Source: Alternaria dauci (taxonomy: Eukaryota; Ascomycota; Dothideomycetes; Pleosporales; Pleosporaceae). From it: a stretch of 64,000 nucleotides of DNA. A program made the translations under genes and the position numbers. The notes under the pieces were generated by a model. The model saw only the letters and a list, made by a program, of their open reading frames with translations, was not told the DNA's origin and did no database searches. The DNA is taken from NCBI RefSeq assembly GCF_042100115.1, contig NC_091272.1, positions 1,054,001 through 1,118,000 on the forward strand, given 5' to 3'. This document shows positions 20,706-29,850 of this stretch, one piece after another. How positions within the stretch are numbered: position 1 is the first letter of the stretch; each line of letters begins with the position of its first letter.

Positions 20706-22589
20706 CTAAGAAAGGACTAGCTTCTCCCACTTCTTCTTCCCCTTGAGCGACTTTCCGCTCTTCTGCGTCTGCTTGGTGTCACTTGCCTCAGCGTCAGCCT
20801 TGCCCTTGAGTGAAGTACTAGCCTTGCTGCTGCTGTTCATGTCGGCCGTATCCGTCTGGTATTTCCATAATAAGACTGGAAATTCATCATCTTGACTTGT
20901 CTTTGCCTGTGCTGTAGCAGGTGTAGTCGCGGAACGAACCTCGCCCCATACCCTTTTCGGTGGAAGAACCTCGGGCACCTTTGAACCATCATGTGGTGAG
21001 GACGAGGCTAGAGGAGATGGTAGATCTGGCTGTAGGCCTGCATGGTCTCCGGAGGCGTCGACTGCATTTGTTGAGGCTGAAGTCGAAACACTTGTCACTT
21101 GACCACCACCTGTACCATTGTCGTTGCTCTCTAGAACAGCTGCCACATCGCTCTCCTGATTTCCAGATTGTTCTTGCCCATTGTGAGACTTTACATAATC
21201 CCACAAGTTCACTCGAGGGGCCTGGCGCAATCGTTTTGCTCGCTTCGGGGTACGTGTCGGCAAGGCCTGCGACGGAGTGACCCATGACCGTCCCACCTGC
21301 GAAGACAACTCTTTAGAATGCTGCTTTGGGCGTGCTGCGTGTAAGAATCTATTCTTCACTCTAGGATCTGGATGAGTCGACGCCAGGTCTCGAGCAGACC
21401 CCATATGTTCAAATGCATCAGGATTGGCACCTTGGGCTAGCAGAATATCGACGATTTGGTAGACCTCTTGGTGCAGCTCCCTCTTGCGGATCTCGCCTAT
21501 GCAGGTATCGTAAGAGATGATGTTGTATAGTGCTGAATCAAGGGAAATGGCCTGTTTCATGTGTAGCTTTGTTCTCAGTTGAGCGAGATACTCGACAATC
21601 TTGACGAGCTTTCCAGCCACCGCTAGTTCCATGATCGCTGCGATATCGCGTTCCGGGTGTTCCTCGATTGACTCCACAGGCGGTAACCGGCGTAGAATGA
21701 CATGCTCGTGTTCTCGAATCACTTCGGTGGAAAGTGATCGGAAATCTTTTTTGGAAGCTATTTTGAAGAGGTCTTTGATAACCGGCTCGCCAAGTTCGTT
21801 GGTAGCGTCCAGAGCTTGCAAAAGCAGCAACACGATATGCTCATGTCGCTTGCTTATGGCTGAAGAAAGTATGCAAACGTTATCTTGGAAGCAGGAGTAA
21901 TCCCGGAAAATTGGACTCGCGCCAGCTTGTAGGAGCAGTTTGACTAGGTCTTCATAACCGTAATACACTGCAACCAAAAGTGACGTAGAAAAGCGCGTAG
22001 ATTCTATCAAGCAACCGCAAGTATGGTTCTTTGAAAACGATGCGTGCACGTCTGCGCCAAAATGCAGGAGCAACTTGACCATCTCTACATTACGGTGATG
22101 TGTAGCGACTGATAAAGGCGGTCTCCAGCACATATATCTTCCGCACTTATAGCCGACTTGGCCGCGAGTGTGGTCCCTAGTGAGGCCTGGCTGCAGATAA
22201 ATCGACGCGTTCGCATCCGCACCCCTCTGCAATAGTCTTCTTGCCAGTCCTATCCTTCCTTTCCCCACAGCCAAGGCCATCAGGCGGGTCTTCCCCAGGC
22301 GAACCTCCTCGCGCAGGATGAGGTCCATGATAAGAGAATAGAATCGATGACTTGTTCGTGCGAGTCGGCTTTGACCTCTGTCATCCAAGCTTGCAGCGAT
22401 CCTCAGTACGACATCATCGGGTAGAGCGGCGAGTCTGCTGACATGGGGTCGAGAATGATCGAGGGCAAAGTTGAGAAGCCGGTGGTTGACTTGACTGAGG
22501 CGCCGGAGGTAGGCAGGGCCGAGAAGTGTAGCGATCTCGCGGAGAAGCTCATTTGGGAGCTTGAATAGTCCTTGTGGTGCCTTCGCCAT
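20706..22589 (-). CDS. F-box-like/ankyrin-repeat protein
   Basis: The 627-residue product starts at MAKAPQG (ATG 22589). A longer in-frame start at 22820 would add 77 residues without conserved features. Two F-box-like segments stand in tandem: GLFKLPNELLREIATLLGP (about 7-25 on) and RLAALPDDVVLRIAASLDD (about 52-70 on). Ankyrin repeats follow: RIGLARRLLQRGADANA, NVEMVKLLLHFGADVHA, YEDLVKLLLQAGASP, and a later VYQIVDILLAQGANPDAFE after a diverged stretch. The last 200 residues are Ser/Thr-rich and disordered, ending KKKWEKLVLS. The F-box suggests recruitment of a target to an SCF ubiquitin ligase with the ankyrins as the reader, which is inference. It is a single-exon gene, and its 3' end faces the end of the repeat-protein gene. 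Confidence 0.8.
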   Translation of the reverse strand: MAKAPQGLFKLPNELLREIATLLGPAYLRRLSQVNHRLLNFALDHSRPHVSRLAALPDDVVLRIAASLDDRGQSRLARTSHRFYSLIMDLILREEVRLGKTRLMALAVGKGRIGLARRLLQRGADANASIYLQPGLTRDHTRGQVGYKCGRYMCWRPPLSVATHHRNVEMVKLLLHFGADVHASFSKNHTCGCLIESTRFSTSLLVAVYYGYEDLVKLLLQAGASPIFRDYSCFQDNVCILSSAISKRHEHIVLLLLQALDATNELGEPVIKDLFKIASKKDFRSLSTEVIREHEHVILRRLPPVESIEEHPERDIAAIMELAVAGKLVKIVEYLAQLRTKLHMKQAISLDSALYNIISYDTCIGEIRKRELHQEVYQIVDILLAQGANPDAFEHMGSARDLASTHPDPRVKNRFLHAARPKQHSKELSSQVGRSWVTPSQALPTRTPKRAKRLRQAPRVNLWDYVKSHNGQEQSGNQESDVAAVLESNDNGTGGGQVTSVSTSASTNAVDASGDHAGLQPDLPSPLASSSPHDGSKVPEVLPPKRVWGEVRSATTPATAQAKTSQDDEFPVLLWKYQTDTADMNSSSKASTSLKGKADAEASDTKQTQKSGKSLKGKKKWEKLVLS

Positions 22590-23529
22590 GTTGTAGTTAC
22601 GGGTCCGTATATGGAGTAAGGGAGAGAGGGAAATAGGGGAAGGGGAGGGGGGTGAGTTTTGGATGTCTTGTGAACCAGTCCAGATATGGTCGCGTTGGTT
22701 GCGAACAATAGGGTGTACACAAGTCGTGACCATACGTCCAACGGATGAATCGTAAAGGCGGTTAAATAGGAGAGAGGGATTCGTTGACTCGATCGCGATG
22801 TAGTCTGCCCGCACAGGCAACTCCGCTCTACCACTGGTGCCTACCCGGCCGACATCAGTGCGTTCTGACTAGACCGACGACTGCACCATTTCACTCGACT
22901 ATCGTCATGGGTTCTCCTCATTTTTGAGCTTGAGTTTGTGTCACAATGTACGTCATCGCCAGAGATATTAGCAGTAGACTCGAACCATATTTGCATGTGA
23001 AGAACGACTAGATCAAGGAGATGAATGCAATATAATTCTCCGAAATGCCCATCCATACCATGCTGCCAAATGCTAAAATCGACCTGGTATCCCCGCTCTT
23101 AATTAACCTAACCTTCAAAAAAACGCCTGAAATGGGAGATGTTCACAACCTGTTCTTTACCGCAATTTCCCAAAGAAGCTCCGAATCGTCCATTATGACA
23201 TGAACCACGACACAACCGCACGTACTAACGCCAGTCGACCAAAACACAAACGCTCGCTCAAACATGAAGACCCACAAAACGCTAAATGAAAACCTAAAAG
23301 AAGGAGTTGAGAACGAACGGATAGACACACAGAGAGGAATTAAAATGATACTAAACTTGGTATGAAGACAGATGGAACGAATGGCAAAGTAACCAAACCG
23401 TGTGACTTGATATAATAGAAAGGAGTAACGAATGATCGCTCTCAATGTCAAACTTTTGGTCCTTGCGAACCGAGACGTAAAGTCTTCTTCTGTTTCTCAT
23501 GTTTGCGCATAGAAAAATGGATGGAGTGG
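22590..23529. other. Intergenic region between F-box/ankyrin and kinase genes
   Basis: Upstream region of the F-box/ankyrin gene and 3' flank of the kinase gene. Bases 23100-23520 are AT-rich. No believable ORF is seen. Confidence 0.5.
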
Positions 23530-26500
23530 TTAAAAGGAAATGGACTGAGAGAGGTATGCAGAGAGATCGTTCGATGCGCGATGTTTTTCATCTTCGTCCT
23601 CGTCAGATTCTTCGGCGGGTGACATGTAGTCATCGAGTAAGGGGTCGTGGTGTGAAGCTTTCCGTGACAGCTTATTCTTGGATGATGAGCCGACAGTGCT
23701 TGCTTTCTTAGATGCTTTCTTTGGAGCTTGTTTGGCTTCAGTTGAAACAACGTCCATGGAATCCACGGGTTTGGGGCCTATGTTTTGGGAGACTGGAGTA
23801 CGGATACTGGCTGGTCGGATGGTGGTATTCGAGTTCTTCTCTTCCAGAGCTTTGTCTTGGACATCTTCAACCTTCAGTACGTTTGACGGTCCGACACTAG
23901 GTATCGGTGGAGGTGGCATCGACGTGTGCGCCTGTTTCTGCTTCTCTTTCTTCTGCGGCGATGCTGGGATGGTGAATATGGGCATGGGCTCTGGCTTGAT
24001 CTCTAGCTCAGCTCCACGGACACCATCGCCAAACACTGGGCCAATTTTCTCGTCCCATAGCCGCTCGTCGATTCTTGCCTCGTCTTCACTGGAGAAGTTC
24101 AGATCCTTGATACTCTCAATACTTTGGCGCATCCGCTCGCTGTCGAATGATCTCCGCTCGGGCTCCCCAAAGCCGGAGTCTTGATGCAGTGGCATACGGT
24201 ATCCTTGCGCCATTGAGAAACCCACTCCAGTTCTCCGCGAGGGTTCCGGGCGGTCGAAGACAGAGAAGCCAGTGCTGACCCGTGATGGGGGTGCAGTGTT
24301 GGAGGCGGAAGAGTCCATGGCAACGTCGTATTCTAGATTGGCGAGCACGGCAGAGTCAGGTATGTGAAACTGTCGACCCTCGTAGTAGTCTGGCGTAGCA
24401 TCTAGCTCCGAGGGGGTGTGATCTGGCGGCCCTTGTGATAGCTCATGCACTCGACTACTAAAGGAAGCCTTGTTCTCTATCTCTCGATCGCGACCTCGGT
24501 CAGATGATTCTTGTAGACTGCTTTCCATGGAATGCGGCTCAGTTGGCTGGAGCCCACTAACAAAGGAGACCCTCAGAGGAGTATGATCATCTGATCTGCT
24601 ACCGAGAAACGAATTTTCCATATCACCTGGAGCCCCGGTGATGTGTATGTCTTTCGGCTCCTGTGTGGTAAAGTCGTGGACGTCGAGGTCGGCGCATCCT
24701 CTCTGGACAAGTTTGGTATCACCATCGATGTAAATTTGCTCCCATCTCGTCTCTCGACTGGCTGGCAGACTTGCAAGCTCGTTCTCGAGCTCAGAGTCGT
24801 CGAGTGACATGACGGATCGATGTGCGGGATAAGGCGAGTATTCACTCCGTCCGGTCCTGTCGCCGATGCTCAAAGGACCGGGGGAGCGTCCACGATCAGA
24901 GCCGTTATTGGGAATGATATACGAGCCAGAAGATGCGGGATACTCCGTATGTGACACGTGAATCTCCTCGAACGACGACTGCTGTCTTGAGTGGCGGCGG
25001 TGTTGCGATATGTCTTCAAGATCAACTGCCGTCCTGGGGTCGATGTACTCCTTGTCGCTTCTGTGCGTGGAGGCACTGTTTCTGATAGCAGCCTTGGGCT
25101 TGAAGTCTCTATCTAGTGTATCCTCGGGGAACATTTTGAGAAGGTTGGCTGCTGATGGTCTCGCTCGAGGCAAGTCACTAAGGCAGGCTCTGATGATGTC
25201 GCGAAAGTACACTGGAACGTCACTGTTTGGTCGATCGAGTGTGCGGGTCAGTGGTTTTTGCTGGCGCTCCGGCTCGTCGTGCTGTTCTGCTAGCGCCCAC
25301 AGCACCATACCGAGTTGGTAGAGATCCGACTTGACACCGATGTATATCGATATCCGCTGTCCACTTTCGATCAGCTTGGCTAGCTCAGGTGGTTCCCAGC
25401 CGACAGGACAGCCACGACGGTTGATGTCAATGATTTTCGCATTGTCGTCGTTGTCTATAACGATGTTGGAGAGGGTAAAATCCCCTTGCACAAAACCGGC
25501 TTCGTGGATCTCGGATAAACCCTGGATGATCTGTCGTGCCCATCGTTCGCGGCGCTCCCAGTAAAGATGGCCTGTCGTCTTGCAGTCGTAGATCATGTCC
25601 ACCAACGCGCCTTGCTCGGCGTAGCTGATTAGCAGGCCTTTGATGCGCTCGTTCTGCTCGTCAACTATAACACCTTCGAATCTGATGACTGATTGGGATT
25701 CTTGCACGCTGACCAAAGCATTAATCTCATACAGAAACTCTTCGACTGCATCTGGGCCGGGAATCTCCTTCTTAATGTATGTCCTGTTGTTGACCGTGAC
25801 CTTGTATACAAAGCCTGAGATGTGGGAGTCGAAGGAGACTGCGTTCTCCCGGAAGTGCTTGCAGTCTAGATGTTCAATTGCTGACGTGGCTGGGTACGGG
25901 ATGATCTCATTAACATCCTCAGTAACGTGCACATGGAGTTGGCCGTCTGTTGTTTCGAGCTTGAGGTTTGTGACAGTATCGTAGAAATTGACGCTCGCCA
26001 GGGAGTCACGGATCGCTTCGTATATGCGTGAGCTCTTGTCGCGCTGGTAGTGTAGCGTCTTGAGATCGGCCTCGAGGGAGTCGGGCTCCAGGTGTCGGTA
26101 GTCGCACGATACTGTTACCCTCCTCCATTTGTTTGGCTGCTCGGCGAAGGTAACGAAGAACTTTTCACGATCCGACATGTCTCGGAAGTGCATGCTCAGG
26201 TTCAGGATCCATTTTGCCTCGAGCTCCAGTTGTAATTGTTCATCGTCAATTAATGAGCCTGAGCGGTGCGAGCCGTGTTCCGAGTAGGCATCGGCTACAT
26301 CCATTGGCAGGGGCGGCGGCCTCTCTACTGGAGGCGGCCCTTCGGCTGTGGACATTTCGCCGGCAGACATGTAGTCTTCAGGTTCTTCTATGCCGTAGTC
26401 CACCTGCCGTGCGCCTGCCGGTATGTTGGAGTCCGGTCCTCCGCCAATTGTGCGTTCCCCACGTTTTATATCTGCGAATGACTCGGCCGCTCGCAACGAC

Positions 26501-27090
26501 GCCTCTCGCAGCGAGTCCATTTCTCGCAATGACTCGTCCCGGAACGACTTGACTCCCCGCAGTGAGTCCATCTCTCGCAACGACTCTTTTTCCTTCTCCC
26601 CGTTGCTCTCATGCGGACTCAGGAGGTCGGGGGCAGACATGGACGGCACGGACATTGGAGGCGGCGAGGGGTTTCGCTTCGAGGGGACGGAACTCTTGCG
26701 GTCCTCGGACACGGCTCGCCGTGGTTCGGTCTCAGGTACCTCGAGCAGCTTGTCTCTCTTCTCGCTCTGCATGCGCTTGAAAGTCAGGGGCCTAGGCAGC
26801 CCCGGGATGACCTTCTTGCTGCCTCTCCTGCCCAGCAGCCCGCCACTCGAGTGCGGCCTTGTCATCTCCTTCTTGTCCTCCTTGTTCTCTTTGCTGGCAC
26901 CAGCAGCAGCCTGCTTGGCAAACTTTGTGGGCGAGGGCGGCGGAGTGTGCTCGTCCTTCTTCAGCCAGGAGCCAATCTTCTGGAAGTTGAGGCGGTCCCA
27001 CATGCTCCTGTGCTCAGCAACTTCGGTTCGCGCGCGCTGCCGGCTGGCACTCCTGCTCGAGTCGCCATTGTCGGGTGATAGCAGCGGCAT
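23530..27090 (-). CDS. Large divergent protein kinase with disordered N- and C-terminal regions
   Basis: The 1186-residue single-exon product has a kinase-like domain at about residues 425-655. A likely ATP lysine is K440/K441 in RTYIKKEI, with the alpha-C Glu in EEFLYEINAL. The catalytic loop reads FVQGDFTLSNIVI: the His and Arg of HRD are replaced, but D537 and N542 remain. The metal-binding DFG reads DIN (D555). An APE-like PPE follows at 567-569. The glycine loop is not recognisable. A hydrophobic, ordered region precedes the kinase (about 290-420), with a WILNLSMHFRDMSDREKFF segment that may be a regulatory domain. Residues 165-210 carry repeated SLREMDSLR-type units. The rest is Ser/Pro/Glu-rich and disordered. 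Because the key Asp residues are kept it may be active. Confidence 0.72.
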   Translation of the reverse strand: MPLLSPDNGDSSRSASRQRARTEVAEHRSMWDRLNFQKIGSWLKKDEHTPPPSPTKFAKQAAAGASKENKEDKKEMTRPHSSGGLLGRRGSKKVIPGLPRPLTFKRMQSEKRDKLLEVPETEPRRAVSEDRKSSVPSKRNPSPPPMSVPSMSAPDLLSPHESNGEKEKESLREMDSLRGVKSFRDESLREMDSLREASLRAAESFADIKRGERTIGGGPDSNIPAGARQVDYGIEEPEDYMSAGEMSTAEGPPPVERPPPLPMDVADAYSEHGSHRSGSLIDDEQLQLELEAKWILNLSMHFRDMSDREKFFVTFAEQPNKWRRVTVSCDYRHLEPDSLEADLKTLHYQRDKSSRIYEAIRDSLASVNFYDTVTNLKLETTDGQLHVHVTEDVNEIIPYPATSAIEHLDCKHFRENAVSFDSHISGFVYKVTVNNRTYIKKEIPGPDAVEEFLYEINALVSVQESQSVIRFEGVIVDEQNERIKGLLISYAEQGALVDMIYDCKTTGHLYWERRERWARQIIQGLSEIHEAGFVQGDFTLSNIVIDNDDNAKIIDINRRGCPVGWEPPELAKLIESGQRISIYIGVKSDLYQLGMVLWALAEQHDEPERQQKPLTRTLDRPNSDVPVYFRDIIRACLSDLPRARPSAANLLKMFPEDTLDRDFKPKAAIRNSASTHRSDKEYIDPRTAVDLEDISQHRRHSRQQSSFEEIHVSHTEYPASSGSYIIPNNGSDRGRSPGPLSIGDRTGRSEYSPYPAHRSVMSLDDSELENELASLPASRETRWEQIYIDGDTKLVQRGCADLDVHDFTTQEPKDIHITGAPGDMENSFLGSRSDDHTPLRVSFVSGLQPTEPHSMESSLQESSDRGRDREIENKASFSSRVHELSQGPPDHTPSELDATPDYYEGRQFHIPDSAVLANLEYDVAMDSSASNTAPPSRVSTGFSVFDRPEPSRRTGVGFSMAQGYRMPLHQDSGFGEPERRSFDSERMRQSIESIKDLNFSSEDEARIDERLWDEKIGPVFGDGVRGAELEIKPEPMPIFTIPASPQKKEKQKQAHTSMPPPPIPSVGPSNVLKVEDVQDKALEEKNSNTTIRPASIRTPVSQNIGPKPVDSMDVVSTEAKQAPKKASKKASTVGSSSKNKLSRKASHHDPLLDDYMSPAEESDEDEDEKHRASNDLSAYLSQSISF

Positions 27091-29850
27091 CTTCTAGTAG
27101 TCACGCTCGGCTCTCCCAGCCTTGTTCAGAACCCCCTCGGCCAGCCTTCGCGGTGGGGAGGAAGGAGCAATGCAGGCAGGCGCGGGGTGCCGTGTGGGTG
27201 CGCTGCGGGGAGCGTCCTGGTCGGATTCGGGTGGATTGGACGGATGCTATCGATTTGGCGCCGGCTGCATGCTGTGTCGCGGTCGTGTGTAACTGTGGCT
27301 TCCTGCGTCCATGGATCTACTTCATGCTCCGTGCCACGCCACTTGCCTCGCAGAGTTCGACGGCTGCAGAAAATTCTGCACGACAATCTCCGTGGTAGTG
27401 ACGAAAGTACCGCCTTTGGTCTACTGTTGACGCCCAAGCAACATGCGCAGCTGTTGGCGCCTAACTCTACGACAGACTGGCAAACAGGCGGCGGCTGACG
27501 AGCTGCGTCGTTGGGGGTGAGGCTCAGCAGAGGAGCAGGCAGTAGGGCTACTGGGGGCAGGCTGACGTCGGTATGCGAGTCGAGGCGGGCGACGACGGCG
27601 ACGCGATGCAATGTGCGATGATGAGTCGTCCCAAGTAAGATGGGATGAATGCGACTGAGGCTGGGGGGCGTCTGACCAATCAGCTCAGCTAAGGCCCAAC
27701 CTTCGCAGGCGGGCGAACGGTCGGACACGGCGTTAGCGTATCCCAGGCAAAATGCAGCAAATCAAATATTGCAGAGGCGAGGTGTCGGCACCTCACACAC
27801 GCCCAGAGCCTTCGGTCCCAAGTCTCACGAGCAAAAGAGAAGCGGGGAAAGGAAGGGAGTGTCGGGAAAGAATAATATTCAGAAGATCAGAGAGAGAACA
27901 AATTTTGCGCTGTGCAGCCGGCCCCTTTGTTAGGCCATGTATCTTCTGTACAGCTGGCGGTCAAGCGCCAACACTACATTGGACAGAAAAGGCCCTCTGC
28001 CTGCAGCTTCCGCAGCAACAAAAACCCGAATCTGGTCCTTCTCTCGTCAAATCAGGCACGAATGCGCCCTGGGTCCCGCCGTGACATAGCACCGATGACA
28101 TACTGATTGGTTCCTGGCCGCGTGTGACAGCCACTCTACCAACCTGCGGTGAGAGTCACACACATCTCACCGTCGCATCTTGCTCTATTGCCTCCTCAAC
28201 CACCCTCCTCTCCCTCTTCAACCCTGAAAGAAAAAAATTCCCAGTATATTACGCCCAGGTGTTGGTCGCTTCGTCCACCCTGGGTCCACCCACCGCCGCC
28301 CCTCATCAATTCCTTCAAATCACGATATGAGCAAAACCCCTCATTTGGGCCTGCATACATTAGTCCACGCGCAGACAAGGGCAGCTACTGCACCTCATGG
28401 TACTTGCGGGAGTGTACTCCGTCGTCGCAATGAGTACACGAACCGCCCCACTCAACCTGTCGCACAGAGTCGCTTCCGGCAAGCTTCGAGTAAAGCTGCT
28501 GCTGCACGTCGGAGGGATGTCGCTCGCTAATGTATCTCGATCCTTCACTGGTGTCGTGGTTCCAGCCGTGTTCCCAACAACTTGTGGACGCGGCGTATGG
28601 CGAAGCATCAGAGCATTGACAAAGGGACCTACACCGTGACATGCGCCTCACCCAACCCCCCTTTGCGTTTTTTAAACACCTTTTCTTTCTTTGCGGCCCT
28701 GATACAACAACCAGGTCCCTCATCCACTTGACTGGATCGCGCCATGCCGCCGACTTTGACAATCTGAACCAAAAACAAAAGTGAAGCTTCCACCGCAAAA
28801 AAAGTCTGACGACGACTTCAGCTTCTTCCCACCCCCTGACTATGATTCGTTCCCTCCAGTTCGCAGTATGCGTTGTCCCTTTCTTCATACATAGTACATA
28901 CATAGACACAAGGCGCCCGTTGACACGTCAATGTGGTTCATGCACCAGCCGAAGGAGTCGAACGACTAACGCACAAGAGCTGCGCGTAAGGCGCTGAAAC
29001 AACAACCACATGCACTACCAGCAAAACGCCGCTGAAGCGTTGTTGGCATACATATTCTCCCTGTCATTCTTTAGCTCCGCCGTTTCAAAAATGTGGCTTT
29101 CGAACATGTGGCATTAGGTAGGTCGCCGCGTCACAGATCGTATCGCGCATTACCTACTCTCACATGCAAGTGCGCTGAGCATATCGCGGCATTCTTGAAA
29201 TTCAACATTTCTGGAGCCGAGGAAGACTCGATTGATAATGATTACATGGTGTAGCCGTCACGAAAACTTTCCCGTGGCAGATATGCGCAGTATCCCACGA
29301 TCCCCTGCCACGCATGGTGGCATGGTGGGGTTCATGCACGAGAGCTGTGTACGGAAAAACCCACGAGGGGTTGGGAAAAACACATCATCGGTACGTATCT
29401 AGGTACCTGAGACGCCGCCAGCGAACGGTCGAGACCCTGGATAAGTAGCTCAAATGATGCTAGTGCCGTTGAAAAAAATAAATTGCGTGCGACGGCAGTC
29501 GAAGGTGAGAACATTCATGTGTGAACAACAGAGTGACTGACTGACACGAATGGCTAGGTACGGACCGTTCCACTGGCGGGATTTTGCAAAGCGGAAGAGG
29601 ACAGAAGGGATCATGCTGGATACGCTTTCTTCCTATCCGCTCACAAGTCCTGATTATCAATCACCACGACCATCTTTCGATGCTGGTCCACACGTTGAGA
29701 AGAGAGAATTGTTATCATTCATTATCAATGCAGTTGAATCGTAATGGCGCTGTAGCCAATGCTTATGCAAAAAAACGCCCAAAATGCGTTGCGCTCCTGA
29801 GCTCGCTATTCGCTATATCTTACACATATCCCGTTCTGGAGGCGACTTGC
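27091..29850. other. 2.76-kb intergenic region with a plus-strand promoter-like stretch
   Basis: This lies upstream of the kinase gene and downstream of Lon. Bases 28150-28310 are strongly pyrimidine-rich on the plus strand (CCACCCTCCTCTCCCTCTTC) and precede several small ORFs between 28327 and 29040. One (ATG at 28841, MIRSLQFAV) is followed by a donor-like GTATGC and a branch-like GACTAACGC before an acceptor near 28976. No frame stays open through any splice I tried, so I do not call a gene. Confidence 0.4.

Noticed and set aside
22590..22820. N-terminal extension of the F-box/ankyrin protein
   Set aside because: The frame is open for 77 more codons, but composition is random-like and the F-box starts just after the chosen Met.
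28385..28909. Minus-strand ORF of 174 codons
   Set aside because: It has runs of Arg/Cys/Trp without domain features and lies across the CT-rich plus-strand region.
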